Assembly (NCBI GenBank): GCA_949292245.1
Contig: CASEYV010000002.1
Coordinates: 43,675-107,674 of the forward strand
Source: an uncultured bacterium
GTDB lineage: Bacteria > Bacillota_I > Bacilli_A > RF39 > UBA660
Length of the DNA: 64,000 nt
Direction of reading: 5' to 3'
A program made the translations under genes and the position numbers. Shown piece after piece: positions 1 through 8,269 of the stretch. Every line of letters starts with the position of its first letter. Positions within the stretch are counted from its first letter, which is position 1. The notes under the pieces were generated by a model that searched no databases, was not told where the DNA came from, and saw nothing but the letters and a program-made list of their open reading frames with translations.

Positions 1-22
1 AATAAATTGGGAGAGGATAAAT

Positions 23-589
23 ATGCCAGAAAATAAAAGTGTAGCATTAGATTTAAGTGCATTGGGAGATACATTAGAACAACAAATTAGTGCTGTTCCA
101 GGTGAGAAACCATTTTTAGAAAATCTTACTAAAGCAACTTTAAAAGAATTTGCATTAAACAGGCAATTAGACATCAGAGAAAACAGAGAAAAAGAGAACA
201 ACGTCGTTAAAAAATATTATGCTATAACCTTAAGATTAAAAGTTGAATATGAACACGAAGTTGATGGCGAAAAACAAACTTATGTTTCATATGATAACTA
301 TGGTGGTCTTAGAGCATATCCTAAAGTTGATGAAAATAATGAGCCAGTTTTAGATGCAAATGGTAACCCAGTAATCGAAAGATTTTGGGCAGGAAATCCT
401 GATGGTAATTTTGCTTCTTATTTCTCATTATTGCTTAAAACTGCACAAGATTATGATTCTACCATTAGAACTTACCAAGATTTCTTTAAATTCTTAGGTG
501 AAGAAAGACAATGTTTAATTAAATCCGAAAAAACCAGTTTTGGTGGTAGAGGGGAAACAATTAAACAAGTTATTAAAGAATTTATTTAA
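23..589 (+). CDS. Unknown 188-residue protein
   Basis: A purine-rich ribosome site (GGGAGAGG) lies about 8 bases before the ATG. The protein is soluble and mixed alpha/beta, with no membrane segment. Its last third (FLGEERQCLIKSEKTSFGG, then K-Q-V-I-K-E-F-I) resembles the end of OB-fold phage proteins in which a modified base-binding strand is followed by 'K-vi-F'. That is a weak impression only; single-stranded DNA binding is a guess. It is the first complete gene of a plus-strand run whose upstream part is outside the window. I cannot name the family. Confidence 0.7.
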   Translation: MPENKSVALDLSALGDTLEQQISAVPGEKPFLENLTKATLKEFALNRQLDIRENREKENNVVKKYYAITLRLKVEYEHEVDGEKQTYVSYDNYGGLRAYPKVDENNEPVLDANGNPVIERFWAGNPDGNFASYFSLLLKTAQDYDSTIRTYQDFFKFLGEERQCLIKSEKTSFGGRGETIKQVIKEFI

Positions 590-599
590 TTTGGTTAAT

Positions 600-731
600 A
601 TGTATATTTTAATGAGAAATGGTAAAAAGTTATATAACGAAATATATGAAACATCTGAAGAGGCATTAATCGCTTTAATGAAACTTCAAGAGCAAGGATA
701 TGTTGATGTTTATATAGCTGAAACAGATTAG
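600..731 (+). CDS. Unknown 43-residue protein
   Basis: An open frame also extends upstream to 540, inside the previous gene, but the first ATG after that gene's stop is at 600 and gives a compact protein, MYILMRNGKKLYN onward, rich in Glu and Tyr. It ends two bases before the next gene, which fits a tight operon. There is no clear ribosome site, so the start is uncertain. No function recognised. Confidence 0.5.
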   Translation: MYILMRNGKKLYNEIYETSEEALIALMKLQEQGYVDVYIAETD

Positions 732-733
732 TT

Positions 734-1249
734 ATGAATTTTGTTTGTTTAGAAGAGGCTTATAAGCCTCTTATTTATTCTATTTTTGATAATTTTAAAG
801 AAGCGTCTGAAAATGACAGAGTTGATTTTATTTTTGGAAGACTTGATGAAAGATTATTACGATGTAAATCCACAGAGTTCACTAGATATGATACAATTCA
901 TAGAATCATGGAACTTCAAAAAACAAACGGGGTCTACTGTACCATATTGGAAATACCAAACAATTTTTTTCACATTACGTCCCCAGCTAATTTTGAGAAA
1001 ATATGCTCCATTTTCGACAAGACAATGTATAATATTGAGATACGGATGTTTTTTTTGGAAGAAGCTGGAAGGATGAAAAAATATTCAAAAGGCTTTTTAG
1101 TAGCCCATAAAAAAAAGAAATTTATCTTTAATACAACGAAATGGTTAAAACCATCAAAAACAAATACCGTTAAATTAGATGATACAGATTTTGAAAATGA
1201 GATTATAGGTTATGTGTTTAATTTAATCAATAAAAAATTATTATCATAA
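734..1249 (+). CDS. Unknown 171-residue protein
   Basis: Third gene of the plus-strand run, two bases after the previous stop. The protein is soluble, with a basic C-terminal third (KKKKFIFNTTKWLKPSK) that could touch nucleic acid. I see no catalytic motif. It converges with the minus-strand gene at 1270, and a symmetrical AT hairpin sits between the two stops. Confidence 0.6.
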   Translation: MNFVCLEEAYKPLIYSIFDNFKEASENDRVDFIFGRLDERLLRCKSTEFTRYDTIHRIMELQKTNGVYCTILEIPNNFFHITSPANFEKICSIFDKTMYNIEIRMFFLEEAGRMKKYSKGFLVAHKKKKFIFNTTKWLKPSKTNTVKLDDTDFENEIIGYVFNLINKKLLS

Positions 1250-1276
1250 AATATAAAATATCTTATATTTTATATT
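1250..1276. terminator. Convergent AT-only hairpin
   Basis: An 11-bp perfect inverted repeat (AATATAAAATA at 1250-1260, its complement at 1266-1276) with a 5-base loop. It lies between the plus-strand stop at 1247-1249 and the minus-strand stop at 1270-1272, so it could serve both. Being AT-only, the stem is weak. Confidence 0.45.
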
Positions 1277-1635
1277 AATGCTAATAATTTAGCTATAAAT
1301 GTTACCCCTGCTAACCCGAATACGCTGAAAAGTGCATATATAATTGACTTATATGTTTTGAAGATAGATGTGAGTTCAGTAATTGTAATATTTAATTCAC
1401 TAATTTCAACTCTTAATGAAGCTAAATCACGTCTAAATTCAGTTGAATCTTTTTCTAATCTAGCTATTTCTTCGTGTTTTTTGTCTACTCTTTGTTCTAA
1501 GATTGCTAATCTTGCAGTATAATCTGTTCTATCTGTTAAAACATCATGTTCTAATGATTGTATTGTTCTTTCCATTCTATTAGTTTTTTCTGATAGATTG
1601 TCAATTCTAACAGCATTTGATTCGGGGGAAGCCAT
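1270..1635 (-). CDS. Coiled-coil protein with C-terminal membrane segment (lysis-associated?)
   Basis: I chose the ATG at 1635 (MASPESNAV), which has a strong GGGGAGG site 6-7 bases upstream; the open frame runs further to 1659. The 121-residue protein has a long heptad-rich coiled coil (about residues 15-90) and one hydrophobic C-terminal segment (IIYALFSVFGLAGVTFIAKL). This architecture matches haemolysin XhlA-type proteins that accompany phage holins. It lies 14 bases downstream of a holin-like gene, which supports a lysis role. The function is inferred from architecture and position. Confidence 0.65.
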   Translation of the reverse strand: MASPESNAVRIDNLSEKTNRMERTIQSLEHDVLTDRTDYTARLAILEQRVDKKHEEIARLEKDSTEFRRDLASLRVEISELNITITELTSIFKTYKSIIYALFSVFGLAGVTFIAKLLALI

Positions 1636-1649
1636 AACAACCTCCCCAT

Positions 1650-1898
1650 TTATGCACAATCATCTTCATTATTGATAATTGTATTCATTTTTTCAATATT
1701 TCCTACATTTGCATCTGTTTTGGTAAACCAAGTGGATACATATCTTTCAGATAAAACTTGTGCAACGATAAGCACAACAAATGCAACAAGACCAATAACT
1801 AAATTTGATGTTGTTTCAGAAAACCCAAGTCCAACTAAAATTGGAAGTAAGTAAACTGTTAAAAAGCTCGTAATGTTTTCTTTTGTTAAACTATTCAT
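1650..1898 (-). CDS. Holin-like membrane protein
   Basis: An 82-residue protein with two hydrophobic segments (TVYLLPILVGLGF and LVIGLVAFVVLIVAQVL) and a short charged tail. That is the size and topology of small phage holins, which permeabilise the membrane so a wall-degrading enzyme can act. The start is taken at the inner ATG (MNSLTKEN), which has GATGAT a few bases upstream; another ATG lies 9 bases earlier. The likely partner peptidase is encoded far away at 57469-58863. A non-lytic small membrane protein cannot be excluded. Confidence 0.6.
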   Translation of the reverse strand: MNSLTKENITSFLTVYLLPILVGLGFSETTSNLVIGLVAFVVLIVAQVLSERYVSTWFTKTDANVGNIEKMNTIINNEDDCA

Positions 1899-2017
1899 TT
1901 TTATCATCTTTTTTAATTTCGTATCTATTTTTATCTATTCATCAAAAATTGAAAAGAGGTGTATTAAGATACCTATTTTAATTTTATAAAAAAAACTTTA
2001 ATAAATAATTATATATT

Positions 2018-2407
2018 TTAGATAAAATAATCTATAATTGCATAATTTAATTGATTTTGAACAGAAATATTTGTATTGATTGATAATATTTTATGTTTTT
2101 CAGTTATCATAAACTCAATATAATCTTCTGCAAATTGAGCTGATATTTCATCAATTCCATCAAAATCAATTAAAATAACTGCTTTATCTATTTCAACATC
2201 TAATAGTTCTTTAATTTTTTGTATAAAGTTAGGACATATTAAAGATGTTACACCTAAATCATTGATTTTAAAATAATATGCTTCCACATTTTCTGGTTCT
2301 GATAATCTATAAGCATCTTCTAATATTTTATTTTTTTTTGTTTCAAACATACTATCAAGACTAAATAAATTTGTTGTATTCGCTAATAAAGTTACTCCTT
2401 TAAGCAT
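2018..2407 (-). CDS. STAS-like (DUF4325-type) protein
   Basis: The central stretch AVILIDFDGIDEISAQFAED (about residues 77-96) matches the pattern hydrophobic-DFxGxxxISxxFAdE of the STAS-like DUF4325 family, and the C-terminus (ILSINTNISVQNQLNYAI) fits the family's last strand and helix. Such proteins are usually small regulators near histidine-kinase-like or defence genes; none is seen here. It overlaps the upstream gene by 8 bases, so the two are translationally coupled. The family is a moderately confident guess; the role in a virus is unknown. Confidence 0.55.
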   Translation of the reverse strand: MLKGVTLLANTTNLFSLDSMFETKKNKILEDAYRLSEPENVEAYYFKINDLGVTSLICPNFIQKIKELLDVEIDKAVILIDFDGIDEISAQFAEDYIEFMITEKHKILSINTNISVQNQLNYAIIDYFI

Positions 2408-3158
2408 CGCTTATATCTCCTATAAAAGTAATATTAACTTCTGGATAATTTTTCTTAGGTCTTAAATTATTTAACGATATTTTACATCCAATTATAGCTT
2501 CTTTATCATCTTCTTCAGAGCTATGTAAAAATTCCGTTGAAAAACTACTATAATAACCATTTTCACTAGGAGTTACGATAACTGTTGGTGTTTTATAAAA
2601 TTTAAAGATGTTGTCATCTTCATCTACAAAATTAATTATAATTTCTTTATCCATTTCAACGTTGTTTGTAATTATAATTGTATTAGATATATCTAATCCA
2701 TTAAAATAGATATTAAATTTTTCTAAGTTTTCTTCCGTAAATTTAAGTGTTTCCCCAGGTGGTCTTTTATCAATTTGTGATAATAATGAGGATTTATAAG
2801 TATTATCAACAGCATCATAATATAAATTAGAAGTAATTTTTAATGTTTTTCCAGCAAAACTGCTCATTTCATATGCATCTAATGAGTCTATTTTTGCTTT
2901 AATTTCTTTATACTTAGCATCAGATTTTGCAGCATCATTATTTTCAATGAAATTAACTAATTCATCAATAATATCATTTTTAGCACCGATTACTCTTAAT
3001 GGATTAGGATTAAATTGTGTTAAATTTAGAATAATAGATTCCCCATCACAAAGCTCTTCTTGTTCTACATCATCAATAGAAACAAGATATGTGGGAGTTG
3101 TTTCATCATCTATCCCATATTCCGTTGTAATTGCTTTAAAAAATTTTTTATCAATCAT
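2400..3158 (-). CDS. Unknown 252-residue acidic protein
   Basis: A soluble, acidic protein with alternating beta-like strands and a helical, Lys/Asp-rich part around residues 65-95. I recognise no family. Its 3' end overlaps the STAS-like gene by 8 bases, so they probably work together or are co-expressed. A TATA-like element sits about 45 bases upstream (3199-3216), marking it as the first gene of a two-gene unit. Confidence 0.6.
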   Translation of the reverse strand: MIDKKFFKAITTEYGIDDETTPTYLVSIDDVEQEELCDGESIILNLTQFNPNPLRVIGAKNDIIDELVNFIENNDAAKSDAKYKEIKAKIDSLDAYEMSSFAGKTLKITSNLYYDAVDNTYKSSLLSQIDKRPPGETLKFTEENLEKFNIYFNGLDISNTIIITNNVEMDKEIIINFVDEDDNIFKFYKTPTVIVTPSENGYYSSFSTEFLHSSEEDDKEAIIGCKISLNNLRPKKNYPEVNITFIGDISDA

Positions 3159-3198
3159 ATTAAACCCTTATAAAATTAATATTTAGATTATATCGTTT

Positions 3199-3216
3199 GA
3201 TATTTATAAAAAGTTA
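3199..3216 (-). promoter_or_regulatory. Archaeal TATA-type promoter
   Basis: On the minus strand the sequence reads AACTTTTTATAAATATC, an archaeal TATA box about 45 bases before the ATG at 3158. It is followed by AAACGATAT. A very similar arrangement (AACTTTTTATATATA then AAACGATAT) lies before the gene starting at 58863. Confidence 0.5.
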
Positions 3217-3218
3217 TA

Positions 3219-3746
3219 TTAATCTCTGATAATATCTTCTTTATCTAATTGAGTATTAGCAATTACTTGTGTTAAAGTGTTATTAAATGATACAGATAAT
3301 TTATCTCCTTCTTTAATTTGATTTAATATTTTACTAATATTGGTGATGGAATTAATACATGCTTGTGTATCTTGTTCTAATCCTAATCCTAATTCTTGCT
3401 CGTATTCTATACCCTGTTTTAATCTAACAGTTTCAATTGCAACCAACTGTTTTAAAACATCTTCAGGACTTGCATCAGTTTTAGCAATACCAATTGCTGC
3501 TTCTTGAATATCTGGTGGAGCGCCTTGTAGTGCTATATCTAAATAACCATATTTTCCCATATCTGGAAAGTATTCTTCATTTTTCTCTAATGGAACCATA
3601 TATTCTTCTTCATATTTGTTTTTGAAGTCATTCATATCATATGAAGAATCTATATTTTCTTGTTTAAAGATTTCATCATCACTTAAATATGGGTATTTTT
3701 CAGCTATTCTTTGTTTTTCTTCTTGCGATAAATTCGCATATCGCAT
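3219..3746 (-). CDS. Unknown 175-residue helical protein
   Basis: The ATG at 3746 (MRYANLSQEE) has GGTGAT five bases upstream; a GTG nine bases earlier would leave no ribosome site. The protein is helical and acidic, with a first part rich in Tyr, Glu and Asp and a C-terminal helix bundle. It could be a small structural or packaging accessory factor, but I have no motif to support that. It lies downstream of the small gene at 3801 in the same direction. Confidence 0.55.
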   Translation of the reverse strand: MRYANLSQEEKQRIAEKYPYLSDDEIFKQENIDSSYDMNDFKNKYEEEYMVPLEKNEEYFPDMGKYGYLDIALQGAPPDIQEAAIGIAKTDASPEDVLKQLVAIETVRLKQGIEYEQELGLGLEQDTQACINSITNISKILNQIKEGDKLSVSFNNTLTQVIANTQLDKEDIIRD

Positions 3747-3775
3747 TCTTATCACCTATTAAACGGTATATGAAA

Positions 3776-3805
3776 AATAAATTTATAAAATGTTATAAAT
3801 TTATT
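3776..3805 (-). terminator. 13-bp hairpin terminator
   Basis: A perfect 13-bp inverted repeat (AATAAATTTATAA at 3776-3788 and its complement at 3793-3805) with a 4-base loop. It overlaps the stop codon of the 3801 gene. On the minus strand it is followed by TTTTTC, as expected for a terminator. Confidence 0.55.
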
Positions 3806-4046
3806 CTTTTTTATCTTTTTCGTTTACAGCATCAAACATGAATCTTATCAAAACTTCGTTAAATTGTTTATTATCAATCTGCTTGATGATACCTCTCACA
3901 CATCCAGCTAAAAAGATTACAGCTGCTTTATAATCAATTTCATATTCTTCAAACAATTTTTCTAATTCTGGGGCAATATTTTCTTTAATAAGAGTTAATT
4001 GCTTAGTAATTTCATCTTTTTCATTTTGTTTATTTTTGTCTGTCAT
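3801..4046 (-). CDS. Unknown 81-residue protein
   Basis: I chose the ATG at 4046 (MTDKNKQNEKDE) over one 18 bases upstream, because a TATA-like tract around 4065-4085 would place transcription start close to 4046, giving a nearly leaderless message. The protein has a charged N-terminus and two helices (IDYKAAVIFLAGCVRGIIK is amphipathic to hydrophobic). Function unknown. Confidence 0.5.
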   Translation of the reverse strand: MTDKNKQNEKDEITKQLTLIKENIAPELEKLFEEYEIDYKAAVIFLAGCVRGIIKQIDNKQFNEVLIRFMFDAVNEKDKKE

Positions 4047-4119
4047 ATAAATACTTATATACATAGTTATATATATATTTTTTTATATATAATTAATATT
4101 AAAAATTTTGAGGAATAGA
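4047..4119. promoter_or_regulatory. Divergent promoter region
   Basis: This AT-only region separates the minus-strand gene ending at 3801 from the plus-strand hub module. It contains several TATATATA runs (about 4070-4090) that can act as TATA boxes in both directions, and a GAGGA ribosome site (4110-4114) for the ATG at 4120. Confidence 0.4.
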
Positions 4120-5310
4120 ATGACTGAAGAAAATATAAGTAAAAGTGATGCTGTTCCAACAGAAAGTGGACAAACTACTGGTAGTGATGACACAGAAACA
4201 GATGCTACTGGTGATTTAAAAGAACAATTAACGGAATTGGAAGGAAAACAAACAGTATCTACTGGAGAAAAATCTCCATTACTTTCTGGGGAGCAAACCT
4301 TTGAAGACCTTATTGCTACGATTTGTGATGGAACAGATTTGCTTTTTTTACCAAAAAGAGGTAATATTATAATTACTGATGTTGAATCTGTTATTTCAGA
4401 AGCTTATTGGTTAAGAAAAAATCATTCAGACGTAGTTGGAGCAGAAGATGTAAAATTACACACAATTGCTGATGGAGAATATGAATTGGCTATTGATTCA
4501 TATGGTTTCTACAATACCGTTATAGTTAAGTATAAGGGGGGAACAGTTAAAGAAAGTTATAATGATTTAGTTAGAGCTTTTGATGAAGTTCCTTTTGAAG
4601 TTGAATATAATACGGCATCAAAAGAAGCAGCACAAATGAAGGCTAAAGCTATATTGGCAGCACAATTAAGAGAACATCAAATGTCAGTTACAGGTAGGAT
4701 ATTATATGATGGTGATTTAGATGTTGGGGATATATTAACATTTGAAAACCCCTTAACACTTAAAGACCAAATTCATATAGCTAATGGTGAAGAACCTGAA
4801 TATATGTTTTTATTAGGATATTCAGTTAGTTGGACTGCTGATAGTTATATTGAGGCTGATGTTGAATTATACTATGCACCACAAAGTCCATCACCATTAG
4901 GGGTTCCAGATTACGGAACTGGTTATGCACAAGGAGATGTTCAAAAGGCTATCGAAGAAATTGGAGCTGTTGTATCAACTTTTTCATACTCAAGTGCATG
5001 TCAAACTCATGATTGTATACAGGAACAGAAAACTGGTGATTGTTTTGGATTAAGTGATTATATTGCTGTTGAATTTGCTAAAAGAGGTATTCGTGCAGTT
5101 ATTTATGAATACCCAACTTCAGTAGCAAGACATCATCAAGTTAAATACGAATCAAACGGTCAATTAATCGAGTTTCCATATTCTCAATATGTTAAGGAGC
5201 ATGTTTTCTATTCTGAGTCCATTCCAAGCGATGCTTCAATATACAAGGAATATGGACCAGGTAATTTAACTGGAACGGAAACAAATAATACAACTACTGA
5301 TACAAATTAA
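4120..5310 (+). CDS. Baseplate-hub C-terminal half with transglutaminase-like Cys peptidase domain (paralogue A)
   Basis: The ATG at 4120 follows GAGGA; an in-frame TTG lies 12 bases upstream. After a Ser/Thr/Glu-rich leader (1-60), residues about 60-280 match the second half of the hub encoded at 48348-50246 (GFYNTVIVKYKGGTV, then a conserved LVR and a YLAAHVR-like repeat, here ILAAQLREHQ). The C-terminal domain has the Cys-peptidase triad pattern seen in Methanobrevibacter surface and viral proteins: C308 in GDCFGLSD, H338/H339 in RHHQV, and E351 in EFPY. It probably cuts pseudomurein or a surface protein during entry. The adjacent gene is a paralogue with the catalytic residues lost. Confidence 0.65.
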   Translation: MTEENISKSDAVPTESGQTTGSDDTETDATGDLKEQLTELEGKQTVSTGEKSPLLSGEQTFEDLIATICDGTDLLFLPKRGNIIITDVESVISEAYWLRKNHSDVVGAEDVKLHTIADGEYELAIDSYGFYNTVIVKYKGGTVKESYNDLVRAFDEVPFEVEYNTASKEAAQMKAKAILAAQLREHQMSVTGRILYDGDLDVGDILTFENPLTLKDQIHIANGEEPEYMFLLGYSVSWTADSYIEADVELYYAPQSPSPLGVPDYGTGYAQGDVQKAIEEIGAVVSTFSYSSACQTHDCIQEQKTGDCFGLSDYIAVEFAKRGIRAVIYEYPTSVARHHQVKYESNGQLIEFPYSQYVKEHVFYSESIPSDASIYKEYGPGNLTGTETNNTTTDTN

Positions 5311-5324
5311 ACGAGGTATGAAAA

Positions 5325-6878
5325 ATGGTAAGATATGCAGTTGGTATTGATAAAGGGTCAGCAGGATTACCTGACCAACAAATATTAGATGGGGTTGCTA
5401 GTGCAATCCAACAAGCATGTGGAGCAGAAGTTAAAAAAATAGGTATTGGTTCTAATGCTGTACCTGCTTTTGGTATGACATCTGGGGCTAGTGGGTATAC
5501 TGCTGTTTATATTACAAATGGTCGTGGTTTGCAGACACCAGAGGATTTTGAAGTTGGTATTGGCAGATATTATAATTATGATTTTTGTATATTTGTTTGG
5601 GCAGGTGAATTAGTTGGAAATCCATATTTAACTGTTGAATATAATGATAAATATCCAGTACCACCAGAACACGATTGGAATAGAGATGCAAGTTTTGGAC
5701 CAGGAACTATGTATGCAAAGGATTTCTTTAACAAAAAAAGTAATATCTCTCTTGTTATTGCCCAAAGTTTTGAAGAAATTGGTAAAGGTGTTTGTGCAGG
5801 TGGTAATTATGCTGGAAGTGGCCCATCAACAGCAGGAGGGCAACAACAGGAATCACAGAAATCTGAATTACTTTCTGGTGAATGGACCTTTGAAGAATTG
5901 ATTGCTTATATTTGTGATGGTGTTGATATTCAATTTATACCTAAAAAAACAAATATCGTTGTAACTGATTTTGAAAGTCTATTTGCTGAAGCAAAATGGC
6001 TTAGAGATAAGCATGCTGATTCAGTTGAAGGAGAAAATCTTCATTTTTGGCAACTTGAAGATGGAAGTTATGAGGAACAAATTAATCAATTTGGTTTTTA
6101 TAATTCCGTTAAAGTAAATTATAAAAATGGTTCAGTTGTTGAAGAGTATGATGATTTAGTTAGAAACTTAGGTCAAATTCAAATTACATATGACCATAAA
6201 AATTTAGATAAAACATCAGCTATTATTAAAGCTAAGGCATATTTAGCAGCTCATGTTAGAGAATTTGAGTTAAAATTAAATTCAACGATATTAGCTTCAC
6301 CTGAAATAGATATAGGTGATATAGTTACTTTTAACAATCCATTTACTATGCGGGATTCATATAAAGCTGACCCAGAATATTTATTTGTGAGTGGTTACTC
6401 AATAGAATGGGAAGATGGAGGAGCAATTAAACAAGGTTTAGAATTATCATATGGACCTATTCAGGCTAGTCCACCAGAAGTTCCTACAACTGGTAGTAAT
6501 GGAGCTGATGTTGAAGCTGAATCAATATCTGAAGAAGCAAAAGCTGCATTTGAAGAACTAAAAACACAGTTAGGTGAAGTATCTTATGATACATCTTGCA
6601 GTTCAGCATCATGTTTAGAATCCAATAAAAAAGGAGATTCTAAAGCTTTATCTGAATATATTGCTAATTTTCTTAATGGAAAAAATATTCAAAATAAAAT
6701 TGTACAGTATGAAAAAAATGATAAACCATTTTATTCCGTTGTATATGTAGATGGTAATTCATGGAAGAATGTTCCTTATTCAGAGATAGTAAGTGATACT
6801 AATTTCTTAGCAACATCTGCAGCATTAGAGCAAGTACAAGAAAGTCAAACAAATGAAAGTGGTGATACTAATGGTTAA
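5325..6878 (+). CDS. Baseplate-hub C-terminal half with inactivated peptidase domain (paralogue B)
   Basis: A GAGGT site precedes the ATG. Residues 1-170 form a Gly-rich domain I do not recognise (contains YDFCIFVWAGEL and FEEIGKGVCAGG). Residues about 185-400 are the hub C-terminal half, similar to the upstream gene (LSGEWTFEELIAYICDG; FGFYNSVKVNYKNG; YLAAHVREFEL). The final domain keeps the surrounding pattern (TSCSSASC, then GDSKALSEYIA) but the catalytic Cys is Ser439, the His position reads FYSVVY, and the acidic position reads KNVPY. All three catalytic positions are therefore changed. It is likely a structural or binding version of paralogue A. Confidence 0.65.
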   Translation: MVRYAVGIDKGSAGLPDQQILDGVASAIQQACGAEVKKIGIGSNAVPAFGMTSGASGYTAVYITNGRGLQTPEDFEVGIGRYYNYDFCIFVWAGELVGNPYLTVEYNDKYPVPPEHDWNRDASFGPGTMYAKDFFNKKSNISLVIAQSFEEIGKGVCAGGNYAGSGPSTAGGQQQESQKSELLSGEWTFEELIAYICDGVDIQFIPKKTNIVVTDFESLFAEAKWLRDKHADSVEGENLHFWQLEDGSYEEQINQFGFYNSVKVNYKNGSVVEEYDDLVRNLGQIQITYDHKNLDKTSAIIKAKAYLAAHVREFELKLNSTILASPEIDIGDIVTFNNPFTMRDSYKADPEYLFVSGYSIEWEDGGAIKQGLELSYGPIQASPPEVPTTGSNGADVEAESISEEAKAAFEELKTQLGEVSYDTSCSSASCLESNKKGDSKALSEYIANFLNGKNIQNKIVQYEKNDKPFYSVVYVDGNSWKNVPYSEIVSDTNFLATSAALEQVQESQTNESGDTNG

Positions 6879-8076
6879 TCAAAATTCAATAGCTTCAACA
6901 AGTGGAGAGAATTCTAATATTATATCAAGACAAGTTAATCAATATTATGATTCTACAACTACAGAGGCTTATAAACAAATTATGAAAAATAAAAACAACG
7001 ATGTAAGGCTTGGTGGAAATTTAAAACAATCAAAAGATAATGTATATAAAAGTTCAGTTAGTGTTTATACACCGTATGATGGACAATATCATACTTACTG
7101 GACTAGTATGAGTATTGATGTAAATGTAACAGATTTCTTACAAACATGTGAGCTTACAGCTCCATATTCTCCAGACTTAATGGAGTATTGGACACCAATT
7201 ACAGCATATTGTCGTGTTTATGGTAGAAATAAAGGTGAAGAAAAACTTTTATTTATCGGAAGGGTAAGAGAACTTTATCAATCTGGTTATGAGTTTAGAA
7301 TGGTTTTACAATCAGCTACATGGAAATTAAAACAAAATGCAACAACAAGTTTTGTAGAAGATAATGTAAAGGGTAAAGATGGATATGTTATTATTAAATT
7401 GATTTTAGAAGCTTTAAAATTTGATTCATATTATATATCTCCAAATGCTGAAAAAATACTCCGTACAGTTGGTATTGATGAAAATGGGGAATTAGTAAAG
7501 GCTGGGGAAGTAGTTGAAGAAGCTCCTGATTTATTAGAATATTTAAAAAGTTCTGACCCAATGGGAAGTATTACTAAAGATACATTAAGTAATAAATTAA
7601 AAGAAAGTAAAGTTGGAAATGAAGAAAACATTAACTATACATTAAAATATGAAGAACCAACTGAAGTTATGAAACAAATCGCTGCTACATCTGTTCCAGT
7701 ACAAACAGCAAATCCAGTATCAGGTGGTGGTACTGGTGGTGGTGGAGGTGGTGGTGCTGGTGGTGTTAGTGGAGGTGGAGGTTCTTCAACATCATCAACT
7801 AAGAAGAAACAAACAAAAGACCAACAATTTAATGCTAAATGTCATGCAACAAGTAAAAGTATACAATTAGTATTAAGACTCGCTTATGGTAGTATTAAAG
7901 CGAAAAAGAATGTAGATGCTAGTGTAGGGGTAAAATTAACTAATTATAGAAAATTACAGACAAAAAATAATAAAACACATGCAACTAATTATTGGACCAA
8001 AGATGGATTAACCAATTGTATTAATTGGTTGAAAGAATATGCACGCGACCAAAAAGTTAGATTTACAGGAATTTAA
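6871..8076 (+). CDS. Baseplate-hub N-terminal half
   Basis: The start is the ATG at 6871, preceded by GGTGAT and overlapping the previous stop by 8 bases. Residues about 55-160 align with the first 160 residues of the hub at 48348-50246: YHTYWTSMSIDVNVTDFLQT matches YHYYFTSMEIDVDKND, and FIGRVREL matches FIGRVRAC. A 30-residue Gly/Ser linker (about residues 290-320) leads to a basic C-terminal domain (KLTNYRKLQTKNNKTHATNY) of unknown role. It appears to be the missing first half of the two upstream C-terminal-half paralogues, so the hub is split into separate chains here. Confidence 0.65.
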   Translation: MVNQNSIASTSGENSNIISRQVNQYYDSTTTEAYKQIMKNKNNDVRLGGNLKQSKDNVYKSSVSVYTPYDGQYHTYWTSMSIDVNVTDFLQTCELTAPYSPDLMEYWTPITAYCRVYGRNKGEEKLLFIGRVRELYQSGYEFRMVLQSATWKLKQNATTSFVEDNVKGKDGYVIIKLILEALKFDSYYISPNAEKILRTVGIDENGELVKAGEVVEEAPDLLEYLKSSDPMGSITKDTLSNKLKESKVGNEENINYTLKYEEPTEVMKQIAATSVPVQTANPVSGGGTGGGGGGGAGGVSGGGGSSTSSTKKKQTKDQQFNAKCHATSKSIQLVLRLAYGSIKAKKNVDASVGVKLTNYRKLQTKNNKTHATNYWTKDGLTNCINWLKEYARDQKVRFTGI

Positions 8077-8108
8077 TAAACGGTATTATTAAATATATAA
8101 AAAGTTAT

Positions 8109-8124
8109 AACTATTTATATATAT
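8109..8124 (+). promoter_or_regulatory. Probable TATA box
   Basis: AACTATTTATATATAT lies about 45 bases before the ATG at 8168. A second AT element (TATATAAAAAGTT) is just upstream. This would start transcription of the small gene, the 8259 gene and the large virion gene. Confidence 0.45.
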
Positions 8125-8167
8125 GATTAAGTATATTATTATTCAAATTTAATCATGAGGTTTGAGA

Positions 8168-8269
8168 ATGAAAAAAAAATTTGAAAATGGAACACCAAAA
8201 ATTAAAATTAGAAATATAATTGTAAAGGAAAAAGATAAAGAAGATAAGGAGAGGTATAATGAAGAGTAA
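8168..8269 (+). CDS. Possible 33-residue basic protein
   Basis: A short open frame (MKKKFENGTPKIKIRNIIV, then a charged tail) with GAGG nine bases before the ATG. It overlaps the next gene's start by 11 bases, and that gene's ribosome site lies inside it, so translational coupling is likely. Too short to identify; it may be only a leader peptide. Confidence 0.4.
   Translation: MKKKFENGTPKIKIRNIIVKEKDKEDKERYNEE

Noticed and set aside
786..1076. 96-residue open frame overlapping the 734 gene
   Set aside because: Shadow in another frame, without a ribosome site, of a gene with better spacing.
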